Source: DATEPR01 sp036269975 (GTDB taxonomy: Bacteria > Actinomycetota > Actinomycetes > Mycobacteriales > Pseudonocardiaceae). Taken from it: a stretch of 30,590 bases of DNA. The number at the start of each line of letters is the position of its first letter. The stretch's first letter is position 1. Below the pieces are notes generated by a model. It had not been told where the DNA came from, made no database searches, and saw only the letters and a list, made by a program, of their open reading frames with translations. This document shows, piece by piece, positions 23,907 to 30,590 of this stretch. The stretch is taken from assembly GCA_036269975.1 (NCBI GenBank), contig DATBDL010000225.1, positions 1 to 30,590 on the forward strand, in the 5' to 3' direction. The translations under genes were made by a program, and so were the position numbers.

Positions 23907-24359
23907 GTGACCAGCAGACGACCCCTCGCAGTGCTGACGGCTATCGGTGTGGCGGCGGTGGGTAGCGTCGCCATGATGCTGGCGGCGCCGGCCCAGGCCG
24001 AGGCCGCACAGGCGACGCCCTGCTCGGCGGCGGCCAACGCCTGCGTCGACCTCTCGACGCAGCAGGCATGGTTGATCCGCAACGGAGTCGTGGTGTACGG
24101 CCCGGTCAAGGTGCGGACGGGGCGAAGCAGCGCGCCGACCAATCCGGGTACCTTCCACGTGACGTTCAAGGACAAGCGCCACGTCAGCAGTATCTTCCAC
24201 GTCGCCATGCCGTATTCGGTGTTCTTCAACGGCGGGGACGCGTTCCACCTCGGCAGCCTCGCGGTGTCGTCGCACGGCTGCGTCCACCTGTCGCGCAAGG
24301 CGGCCGTGACCTTCTTCAACGACCTCCACGTGGGTGACGAGGTCCAGGTCGTACGGTAA
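23907..24359 (+). CDS. Exported L,D-transpeptidase (YkuD domain)
   Basis: 150 residues. The N-terminal signal (RRPLAVLTAIGVAAVGSVAM, cleavage near AQAEA) exports it. The YkuD catalytic domain (about 45-150) keeps FHLGSLAVSSHGCVHLSRKA, with His123 and nucleophile Cys125 in the SHGCV(H/R) motif. It would form 3-3 peptidoglycan cross-links or attach proteins at meso-diaminopimelate. It is a single-domain, minimal version without the Ig-like domains of mycobacterial Ldt. Two more cysteines (CSAAANAC) near the mature N-terminus may form a disulfide. GTG 23907 is set by AGGAGG at 23890-23895. Confidence 0.9.
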   Translation: MTSRRPLAVLTAIGVAAVGSVAMMLAAPAQAEAAQATPCSAAANACVDLSTQQAWLIRNGVVVYGPVKVRTGRSSAPTNPGTFHVTFKDKRHVSSIFHVAMPYSVFFNGGDAFHLGSLAVSSHGCVHLSRKAAVTFFNDLHVGDEVQVVR

Positions 24360-24383
24360 GGATCTTCCGGTTGTGGGGCCGGC

Positions 24384-24417
24384 GGTGCGCCGTCACACTT
24401 GGGTGTCACGGCGCACC
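24384..24417 (+). terminator. Hairpin between the L,D-transpeptidase and HdeD-like genes
   Basis: GGTGCGCCGTCACAC and GTGTCACGGCGCACC pair over 15 positions with a single C:C mismatch around a TTGG loop. It starts 25 nt after the transpeptidase stop. No T-run follows. Confidence 0.65.
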
Positions 24418-24434
24418 CGTCGGAAGGGCGAACC

Positions 24435-25019
24435 ATGAGCTCCCACTCCACATCGGCCGGCGAGAGCCCGGTCAGCGGTATCCCGGCCATGCTGGCCAAC
24501 TCCGCGTGGCAGATCGTCGCCACGGCGGGCGTCGCGGCGGTCGTGTTGGGCGTCCTCGTGTTGGTTTGGCCGGGCGCGACACTCGTACTGGTCGGCACGT
24601 TGTTCGGGATCTACCTGCTGATCAGCGGCGCGTTCCAGATCGCGGGCGCGTTCGGCAACCACGTGCCGGGACACCTGCGCGCGCTGGGACTGCTCAGTGG
24701 CGCGCTGAGCGTGCTGCTCGGGTTGATCTGCTTCCGCGGCCCGATGGAGTCGATCCTGCTGCTGGCCATCTGGATCGGGTTCGGCTGGCTGCTGCGCGGC
24801 ATCATGCAGGTCTCCGTCGCGATGTCCTCCGACGTCCTGCCGGCCAGGGGCTGGCAGATCACGTTCGGCGTGATCGGCGTGATCGCCGGCATCGTGCTGA
24901 TCACGTCACCGATCACGTCGATCGCCACGCTCACGCTGCTGGCCGGGATCTGGCTGGTGGTGCTCGGCCTGTTCGAGGTGGTCCACGCGGTCCAGTTGCG
25001 CTCACGCCTGCGGTCGTGA
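24435..25019 (+). CDS. HdeD-family (DUF308) membrane protein
   Basis: 194 residues with six hydrophobic segments, the normal size and topology of the HdeD/DUF308 family, for example IVATAGVAAVVLGVLVLVWP, LVLVGTLFGIYLLISGAFQI, GLLSGALSVLLGLICF, ILLLAIWIGFGWLLRGIMQV and GVIGVIAGIVLITSP. Repeated GxxxxxxG-W pairs are typical. In enterobacteria HdeD helps acid resistance at high cell density; in actinomycetes the role is unknown. ATG 24435 is preferred over TTG 24399 because GGAAGGG lies just before it and the TTG falls inside the hairpin. Confidence 0.88.
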   Translation: MSSHSTSAGESPVSGIPAMLANSAWQIVATAGVAAVVLGVLVLVWPGATLVLVGTLFGIYLLISGAFQIAGAFGNHVPGHLRALGLLSGALSVLLGLICFRGPMESILLLAIWIGFGWLLRGIMQVSVAMSSDVLPARGWQITFGVIGVIAGIVLITSPITSIATLTLLAGIWLVVLGLFEVVHAVQLRSRLRS

Positions 25020-25024
25020 GGCTC

Positions 25025-25065
25025 GTCAGTCGATCCGGTCGTCAGTTGATCCGGTCAGTTGATCG
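25025..25065. repeat. Three short direct repeats
   Basis: GTCAGT(C/T)GATC occurs three times in 41 bp, at 25025, 25041 and 25054, the first two ending CCG. It lies just after the HdeD-like stop and reaches the stop codon of the leftward gene. Probably replication slippage. Confidence 0.5.
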
Positions 25066-25765
25066 CGATCGCGGGCGCCACCCGCGCTGAGGCGATGCCG
25101 CGGTCGGGCTTGCCGAGGCGGTAGCGGACCCGGCCCTTCAGCACGGTTCCCGACTCCGCGCACCCGTCGGTGAGTCCTTCCGCCGGCAGCAGCGTGAAGG
25201 TCCAGCGCGGGTTCGCCTCGCAGTCCGGTGGCGTCGCACCGCACTGGAGTACTCGTGCGCCCCAGAGTTGGCGGATCATCAGGGTTCTGGTGTCGGTGCC
25301 GGTCACGGTGAAGTCCAGTTCTGGCGCGTCGACGATCTGGTTGTGGCTGCCCAGTGCCGGGCCGTACGAGCCGGTGACGGTCGCGACCATGGTCCACGGC
25401 CGGCCTGGCGGGATACCCAGCGCGCCGGCGCTCAGCCGTTCGTCGACGACATCCGCCATCGGTGCGCCGAGTTGGTCGGTGCGGACGGCCGGCGGCATCG
25501 GGCGGCGCGTGTCGAGCTTGGCCGGATCGGGCACGACGAGGACGCCGTAGGCGACATCGTCGGCGAACCGCGCTGCCGCGAAGTGCGTGCGCAGTGCGGC
25601 GACCGCCCGCTCGGCGGCGTGCCACTGGGTGGCGGTGAAGGCCGATTCCAGGTGGCCGCGGGTCACGGCTGGCAGGCCGGCTTCCCTGACCGCTGTTGCG
25701 ATGGAGCCACAGCGGGCCCATCCGGACTCGGCCAGCAACGCGATCTGATCGCCCCTGAACCCCAC
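25055..25765 (-). CDS. Protein of unknown function
   Basis: 236 residues, no signal peptide. The N-terminal ~75 residues are helical (QIALLAESGWARCGSIATAV, HAAERAVAALRTHFAAARFA) and the rest is beta-rich (VAYGVLVVPDP, WTMVATVTGSYGPALGSHNQ, LDFTVTGTDTRTLMIRQLWG). Three cysteines lie in the C-terminal part (QCGATPPDCEANP, DGCAES). Codon usage is normal for the genome. I recognise no family. GTG 25765 is the first start; no ribosome binding site is visible. It converges with the HdeD-like gene. Confidence 0.65.
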   Translation of the reverse strand: MGFRGDQIALLAESGWARCGSIATAVREAGLPAVTRGHLESAFTATQWHAAERAVAALRTHFAAARFADDVAYGVLVVPDPAKLDTRRPMPPAVRTDQLGAPMADVVDERLSAGALGIPPGRPWTMVATVTGSYGPALGSHNQIVDAPELDFTVTGTDTRTLMIRQLWGARVLQCGATPPDCEANPRWTFTLLPAEGLTDGCAESGTVLKGRVRYRLGKPDRGIASARVAPAIAIN

Positions 25766-25823
25766 GGTTCATCATGGCACCGGGCCGGCGTCGCCGCCGG
25801 CCCGGTGCGTATTCATGCGGCGG

Positions 25824-26321
25824 CTACGCGCCCAGCGAGATGATCGTGATCGCGACGGTGGCCGAGCGGGCGGTCATGCTGGTCGGGTTCGGTGCGAACA
25901 CCATCTTGCCCATGCCGCCGCACGGAATGGTGATCGACGTCGGAATGGCGAGTTTGACGAAGTAACCGGAGAGGGTGCCGATCGGAATCGGTGTCACCGA
26001 GGACGACAGCACCAGTGACACGTTCAGTGATCTTCCAGCGGAACCGGTGAAACCGAGATCAGTGCTGGCCGGCGATTCCGGTTGCGCGGAAACGGTCTGC
26101 CCACCACCGGGATGCCCGGTTCTCGCCACACCGGCGCAGTCGGCCACGATGGTCGCGTTGGCGCGGACGTCGTTGACGAAACCGGCGAAGAACTGGTTCG
26201 GGCTGATGGGAAGCGGGTCGATGACGGCGGCGTTCGCCGGCGCGGCGACGCCGACGAGTGCCAGGACGGCGAGCAGGGGGAGAGCTGTGCGCGCGATGGT
26301 TCGGGTGATGGTCGGGAGCAT
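25824..26321 (-). CDS. Small secreted protein of unknown function
   Basis: 165 residues. A Sec signal (TIARTALPLLAVLALVGVAA, cleavage after PANAA) leads a beta-rich mature part with just two cysteines (VADCAGVARTGHPGGG and SITIPCGGMG), likely a disulfide. The TGHP-GGQTV segment recalls families of small exported actinomycete proteins with an Ig-like fold, but no function is known to me. ATG 26321 follows GAGG by 6 nt; an ATG at 26333 has no site. The start region is AT-richer than its surroundings, as expected for a promoter. Alternative: a cell-surface component. Confidence 0.75.
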   Translation of the reverse strand: MLPTITRTIARTALPLLAVLALVGVAAPANAAVIDPLPISPNQFFAGFVNDVRANATIVADCAGVARTGHPGGGQTVSAQPESPASTDLGFTGSAGRSLNVSLVLSSSVTPIPIGTLSGYFVKLAIPTSITIPCGGMGKMVFAPNPTSMTARSATVAITIISLGA

Positions 26322-26531
26322 TGTCCACCTCATTGTTGCATCGTTCGATGGCAAGGTAGAGTGGTTGATCGGGACGAGCCAGGGAATTGTTTCGGACGGG
26401 TCGCCGGGTTGCAAGAATCAACAGTTGTCCGGGCGCATTACCGGCAGACCGGGCGAAGCCACAGTGCCGGGCCGCCGCCGGTCGAGTCGACCGGACGCCG
26501 AAGGGAAACAGGTCGACGCGGCTCGTGAACG

Positions 26532-26571
26532 CAGTCCAGCCGACGCGCTCGACGGCGCATCGGCTGGACTG
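26532..26571. terminator. Long hairpin in the 455-nt gap 26322-26776
   Basis: CAGTCCAGCCGA and TCGGCTGGACTG form a perfect 12-bp stem around a 16-nt loop; on the plus strand GTGTATTTCGTTC follows. It may end leftward transcripts of the SpoIIE gene (stop at 26777) or be part of an RNA. The rest of the gap is unusually AT-rich for this genome, and I see no credible gene in it. Confidence 0.45.
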
Positions 26572-26776
26572 GTGTATTTCGTTCTTCGGCGATCGACGGT
26601 CGGCTCGTCGATCATCTGATTCTCTTCTGCGGTTTCAACCTGAGTCCGGCTGGCCACCGTCGCCGGCGCCGTTGGGACAATGCCAGCCATTCGGTATGCA
26701 ATGCTGAGACATTCAACCTGTGAACATGTGTCCATGATCGCAGCGACTCACCATGGTGCGCAACGCATTTAATGGG

Positions 26777-29065
26777 CTAGCTCTCGACGCGCACGACGAC
26801 CAGGCACGTGTCGTCGAAGCTGTTGGGCTCGATGTTGTCCAGTAGGCGATTGCTGTAGCGGTCCAGGTCGTCGTCGAGATGGTGTGCCGCGGTCAACAGC
26901 CGGTCCAGGCCGTCGTCCAGGTTTTCGCCTCGGCGTTCTACCAGGCCGTCGGTGAACAGCACCAGCACATCGCCTTGGCGTAGCACGGTATCCACGTCCG
27001 TGTAGCCGGGTTCGTCGGTCGCGCCGAACATGATGCCGTCCGGTAGCGGCAGGAATTCGGCTACGCCGTCTCGGACCAGCAGCGGCGGCAGGTGCCCCGC
27101 TCTCGCCCAGCGCAGCGTGGCGGTCGCCGGGTCGTAACATGCGCAGATCGCCGTGCCCCATACCGGTTCCGGCAGCGTTCGCGCCGTCTCGTTGAGCCAC
27201 CCGAGCAGGTGTGCCGGCGACGCTCCGGTCATTGCCAGGCCACGCAACGCATTACGCATCGTGATCATGCCGGTGACCACGTCGATGCCGTGGCCGACCA
27301 TGTCGCCGACCCCCAGCAACACCTGGCCGGCCGGCAGTCGCAGCGCGTCGTACCAGTCGCCGCCGACTCGGTACTGGTTGCCGGCGGGGCGATACCGCAC
27401 GACCACCTGCAGCCCCGACAGCTCGATCGGTGGCGGTGCCGGCGCGATGATGGCCTGCTGCAAGCGAACCGCGAGCCGTTGTTGCCGGTCGACCTGTCGT
27501 TCCGCGTCGGTCAACTGGTCGTGCGCCGCCGAGAGCGCGAACGCCGCCAGGTCCGGTTCGGCGAGGCCGCGTACCGCGCCACGGATGGCCACCACGGAGC
27601 CGGCCGCGTCGGTCACCGGCCGCGCGACTGCTCGCAGCCGGCGGGCGTCCCCGTCGTCGGTGGGTAGCGTGAACTCGACCGACGCCGGCCGGTTTCCGGT
27701 CGTCAGCACGTTGAGGAACCTGTCGATACCGGCCTGATCCAGCGGTTCGACCTGGGCCGCCAGTTCACGCAGGCTGACCGGGTCCAGCGTGTCCAGCAGG
27801 TCGAACGTCTGGGCGGTCCAGGTGGTGCGGCCGGTCAGCAGGTTGTCCTCCCAGCCGCCGGTTCCGGTCAGCCGCAATGCTTCCGCCGCCAACTCCGGCT
27901 CGCCGTGGCGGCGTACCGCGATCGCGACACCGTCCGCGAGCGGAGCGACCCGGATGTCGATCACCGGTCCGGTCACGTGGCCGTGCACGAGCGTCGGCAT
28001 TACGAGCGTGTCCGCGCGGTAGGGCGATCCGGTCGCCAGCACGTCCCGCATCCGGGTGAACAGCCCACCGTCGCCGCTGATCAGCGGGTGCAGTTGGAGC
28101 AGGGTCCTGCCGACCAGTTCTCGCCGGCCGAGCACCGCCGCCGCGCCGCGGCCGGCATGCTCGACGACGAAGTCGACGACCGTGCCGTCGTCAGCTCGCA
28201 CGGCGCGCGTGAGGATCACGTTGTCCACCAACGCATCCAGCAGCCCGGTCAGCCATGGTGGCACGCCGGCGACCGCCTTCTCGGCCGGCGCCAGCGCGTG
28301 CGCGCACAGTTCGGCCACCGCGACCAGTTGCGCACGCTCGGCCGTGCTGAACTCCGCTCGTCTGCTCGGCCAGCACACCTCCAGCACGCCCAGCACGGTC
28401 CTTCGATGCGTCAGCGGCAGCACCGCCCGCGCGCCGCCTGGCCACCGCGCGGCCGCCGGTGCCAGCACGCCGGCCGCGAGGCCGTCACTCGCGAGGCCGT
28501 CGGACAGCCAGCGCGGCTGCCGGTCGGCCAGCACGAGCCGGCCCACCGTCGGCATGTCCGGTGGCAGGCAACGCCAGCGTGCTGCCTCCACCGGATGCAG
28601 CCCGTGCTGGCCGGCGAGGTGCAGCACGCCGTCCGGTTCGAGCACCCAGAACATCGCCGCCACCGCGCCGGCGTGGGCGAGCACATTGGCGAACAACGCG
28701 TCGGCCAATGCCGTGCCGTCCGCCGCCAATGCCGCCGCGGACTCGGCACGTTGCAGCCGTAGCGAGGAAGCCGGCGACTCGACCGGTGTGCCGCCGCTGA
28801 CGTCGGCCGACTCCACCGGTGTGCCGCCGCTGATGTCGGCCGCGATCTCCAGCAGCGGCAGGCCGGCGCGTTTGGCCAGGTCAGCAAGGTGATCGTCGGC
28901 CTGGCCCTGGGTGCAGCCCAGCCGCTCGATCAGCACGCCTTTCGCCCGTTCCAGCACCCGACCGCGGTCCACCTCGGCGCGCAAGCGTGCCAACTGCCGT
29001 TCCTGGCGCATTACCACCCGAATCAGGCGATCGACGTCGGACGGGGTTGACCGGGGTGCTGCCAC
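26777..29065 (-). CDS. ANTAR-GAF-PAS-SpoIIE (PP2C) regulatory phosphatase
   Basis: 762 residues. An N-terminal coiled helix leads into an ANTAR RNA-binding-like domain (about 25-78; RGRVLERAKGVLIERLGCTQ, then AKRAGLPLLEIAADI). A GAF domain follows (about 110-260), then PAS-like segments (about 270-500), then the SpoIIE/PP2C phosphatase (about 535-762) with metal-binding GGDWYDALRL, GVGDMVGHGID, LFTDGLVERRG and DDTCLVVV. Such proteins dephosphorylate anti-sigma-factor antagonists in response to a signal; ANTAR normally binds paired RNA hairpins, so the pairing suggests dual output. A duplicated 11-residue segment SGGTPVES links ANTAR to GAF. Start GTG 29065. Divergent from the poly-HAMP gene, 107 bp apart. 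Confidence 0.88.
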   Translation of the reverse strand: MAAPRSTPSDVDRLIRVVMRQERQLARLRAEVDRGRVLERAKGVLIERLGCTQGQADDHLADLAKRAGLPLLEIAADISGGTPVESADVSGGTPVESPASSLRLQRAESAAALAADGTALADALFANVLAHAGAVAAMFWVLEPDGVLHLAGQHGLHPVEAARWRCLPPDMPTVGRLVLADRQPRWLSDGLASDGLAAGVLAPAAARWPGGARAVLPLTHRRTVLGVLEVCWPSRRAEFSTAERAQLVAVAELCAHALAPAEKAVAGVPPWLTGLLDALVDNVILTRAVRADDGTVVDFVVEHAGRGAAAVLGRRELVGRTLLQLHPLISGDGGLFTRMRDVLATGSPYRADTLVMPTLVHGHVTGPVIDIRVAPLADGVAIAVRRHGEPELAAEALRLTGTGGWEDNLLTGRTTWTAQTFDLLDTLDPVSLRELAAQVEPLDQAGIDRFLNVLTTGNRPASVEFTLPTDDGDARRLRAVARPVTDAAGSVVAIRGAVRGLAEPDLAAFALSAAHDQLTDAERQVDRQQRLAVRLQQAIIAPAPPPIELSGLQVVVRYRPAGNQYRVGGDWYDALRLPAGQVLLGVGDMVGHGIDVVTGMITMRNALRGLAMTGASPAHLLGWLNETARTLPEPVWGTAICACYDPATATLRWARAGHLPPLLVRDGVAEFLPLPDGIMFGATDEPGYTDVDTVLRQGDVLVLFTDGLVERRGENLDDGLDRLLTAAHHLDDDLDRYSNRLLDNIEPNSFDDTCLVVVRVES
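28776..28841. repeat. Tandem 33-bp in-frame duplication within the phosphatase gene
   Basis: Two near-identical 33-bp copies (28776-28808 and 28809-28841) encode GGTPVESADVS-type units. They extend the linker between the ANTAR and GAF domains by 11 residues without changing frame. Only about two bases differ, so the duplication is fairly recent. Confidence 0.75.
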
Positions 29066-29172
29066 GGGCCGAGTCTAGGAGCAGAATCGGGTTCGACCGC
29101 GTCGGACGCGGCGCAGGCGCGGCGGAGGTGCCGCGGCGACCGCGCCGCTGGGGCTGAACAGGGAGTGCAACC

Positions 29173-30590
29173 GTGGTCGACAACACCGTAGCCGTCAGAC
29201 GACCGGCCGGCGACGGATCGCTCGATGACGAGCGTCTCCAGCAGTTGCTGCAGGGCCTCAAAGCCGTGCGCGACGGCGATTTCAGCACCCGGCTGCCGCA
29301 CGTCAACGACGTCCTGATGGACGAGATGGCCACCGTGTTCAACGGCATGGTCGACCAGCTCGCGCTGTTCACCTCCGAGGTGACGCGGGTGGCCCGCGAG
29401 GTGGGCACCGACGGCAAGCTGGGCGGCCAGGCCACGGTGCCGGGCGTGTCGGGGACCTGGAAGGACCTGACCGACTCGGTGAACGCGATGGCCGGCAACC
29501 TGACCGGCCAGGTCCGCGACATCGCCGAGGTCGCGACGGCGGTGGCCAGGGGCGATCTGACCCAGAAGATCACCGTGGACGTCAAGGGCGAGATGCTGGA
29601 GCTGAAGAACACCATCAACACGATGGTCGACCAGCTCTCCTCGTTCGCCGACGAAGTGACCCGTGTGGCCCGCGAGGTCGGCAGCGAGGGCCGACTGGGC
29701 GGTCAGGCGACCGTGCCCGGCGTGGCCGGCACCTGGCGTGACCTCACCACCTCGGTGAACTTCATGGCCGGCAACCTCACCGACCAGGTCCGCAACATCG
29801 CCCAGGTGACCACCGCCGTGGCCAAGGGCGACCTGACGCAGAAGATCACCGTGGACGCGCGCGGGGAGATTCTGGAGCTGAAGAACACCATCAACACGAT
29901 GGTCGACCAGCTGTCCTCCTTCGCCGACGAAGTCACCCGGGTGGCGCAGGAGGTCGGCACCGACGGCATCCTCGGCGGCCAGGCCCAGGTGCCCGGCGTT
30001 GGCGGCACCTGGCGGCAGCTGACCACGTCGGTGAACTTCATGGCCGGCAACCTGACCGGTCAGGTGCGGTCCATCGCCCAGGTCGCCACGGCGGTGGCCA
30101 AGGGCGATCTGACGCAGAAGATCACCGTGGACGTCAAGGGCGAGATGCTGGCCCTGAAGAACACCGTCAACACGATGGTCGACCAGCTGTCCTCGTTCGC
30201 CGACGAGGTCACGCGGGTGGCCCGCGAGGTCGGCACCGACGGCATCCTCGGCGGCCAGGCCCAGGTGCCCGGCGTCGGCGGCACCTGGCGGGCGCTGACC
30301 GACTCGGTCAACTTCATGGCCGGCAACCTGACCTCCCAGGTCCGCAACATCGCCCAGGTGGCGACGGCGATCGCGCGGGGTGACCTGTCGCAGAAGATCA
30401 CCGTTGCGGCGCAGGGCGAGATCATGGAGCTGAAGGACACCGTCAACACGATGGTCGATCAGCTGTCCTCCTTCGCCGACGAGGTGACCCGGGTTGCCCG
30501 CGAGGTGGGTACCGAGGGCAAGCTCGGCGGTCAGGCCCAGGTCGCCGGGGTCGCGGGGACGTGGCGGGACCTGACGGACAACGTGAACTT
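29173..30590 (+). CDS. Poly-HAMP sensor protein (probable hybrid histidine kinase), N-terminal part
   Basis: Open from GTG 29173 (GGGAG 7 nt upstream) to the window end, 472 codons seen. A short N-terminal part (SLDDERLQQLLQGLKAVRDG) has no membrane segment, so the sensor is cytoplasmic. It is followed by 92-residue repeats, each containing VARGDLTQKITVDVKGE, ELKNTINTMVDQLSSFADEV, VAREVGTDGKLGGQA and GTWRDLTDSVNFMAGNL: HAMP modules in tandem. Full-length relatives end in HisKA, HATPase and receiver domains, and the same 90-residue repeats form the osmosensing region of fungal group III (Nik1/Os-1) kinases. Divergent from the SpoIIE phosphatase, so the two may work together. The kinase part lies outside the window. 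Confidence 0.88.
   Translation, partial: MVDNTVAVRRPAGDGSLDDERLQQLLQGLKAVRDGDFSTRLPHVNDVLMDEMATVFNGMVDQLALFTSEVTRVAREVGTDGKLGGQATVPGVSGTWKDLTDSVNAMAGNLTGQVRDIAEVATAVARGDLTQKITVDVKGEMLELKNTINTMVDQLSSFADEVTRVAREVGSEGRLGGQATVPGVAGTWRDLTTSVNFMAGNLTDQVRNIAQVTTAVAKGDLTQKITVDARGEILELKNTINTMVDQLSSFADEVTRVAQEVGTDGILGGQAQVPGVGGTWRQLTTSVNFMAGNLTGQVRSIAQVATAVAKGDLTQKITVDVKGEMLALKNTVNTMVDQLSSFADEVTRVAREVGTDGILGGQAQVPGVGGTWRALTDSVNFMAGNLTSQVRNIAQVATAIARGDLSQKITVAAQGEIMELKDTVNTMVDQLSSFADEVTRVAREVGTEGKLGGQAQVAGVAGTWRDLTDNVN
29389..30590 (+). repeat. 276-bp tandem repeats encoding HAMP modules
   Basis: The same position (codon for Val in VAREVG) falls at 29389, 29665, 29941, 30217 and 30493, exactly 276 bp (92 codons) apart. 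Conservation at DNA level is high over the whole unit, so recombination or copy-number change between units is plausible. More copies may follow beyond the window. Confidence 0.9.

Noticed and set aside
26418..26735. A 105-codon minus-strand ORF in the gap before the SpoIIE gene.
   Set aside because: Codon usage is unlike the genome (many A/T third positions), there is no ribosome binding site and the protein is low-complexity; it also reads through the hairpin.
1..30590. Search for CRISPR arrays, integrases, transposases, toxin-antitoxin pairs, and tRNA genes as integration sites.
   Set aside because: None recognised on either strand; the repeats present are coding (HAMP), short tandem repeats or operators.

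Overview
The window is 30.6 kb of very GC-rich DNA (third codon positions almost all G or C) with GTG/TTG starts, twin-arginine signals, TetR and SARP regulators, a P450, an L,D-transpeptidase and ANTAR/SpoIIE signalling. This points to the chromosome of a filamentous actinomycete (Actinomycetes; the order cannot be fixed from sequence alone). No tRNA, rRNA, insertion sequence, prophage or CRISPR array was seen.

Layout. 1-1410: C-terminal part of a secreted subtilisin-type protease. 1486-3844: TetR regulator with two operator-like palindromes, then a 14-helix DHA2 efflux pump, closed by a strong bidirectional terminator. 3847-6960: a second TetR locus, in which a leftward three-gene unit (alpha/beta hydrolase, 56-residue hydrophobic ORF, TetR, all joined by ATGA overlaps) faces a rightward Tat-exported PHP phosphoesterase across a perfect 22-bp palindrome. 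6991-8466: a degenerate amidase-signature protein and a SnoaL-like protein.

8525-11791 is the most interesting block. A 959-residue SARP / NB-ARC / TPR regulator runs tail-to-tail into a tiny gene for a secreted 64-residue precursor that carries two copies of ADTPWGPG. Both ends of the block carry TTATCAC-type heptamers in 11-bp register, the arrangement SARP proteins are known to bind. I infer a peptide-signal/TPR-receptor circuit. An FMN-binding glutamate-synthase-like enzyme follows.

13502-19500 is a long leftward stretch: a Tat-exported family 9 glycoside hydrolase, two proteins I do not recognise, a free-standing condensation-domain-like protein, and the remains of a frameshifted gene. 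19884-21856: a shortened family 88/105-like glycoside hydrolase with a perfect LacI-family operator, divergent from a nitrilase-fold protein that lacks the catalytic cysteine. 21841-25019: an alpha/beta hydrolase, a P450, an L,D-transpeptidase and an HdeD-type membrane protein. 25055-26321: two leftward genes of unknown function, one secreted. 26777-30590: an ANTAR-GAF-PAS-SpoIIE phosphatase divergent from a poly-HAMP sensor protein built from 92-residue repeats, which runs off the window.

Most of the window is accessory genome (regulation, secretion, small-molecule chemistry). Several enzymes look inactivated (amidase, nitrilase, GH88/105), so the region seems to be decaying or being reused in places.
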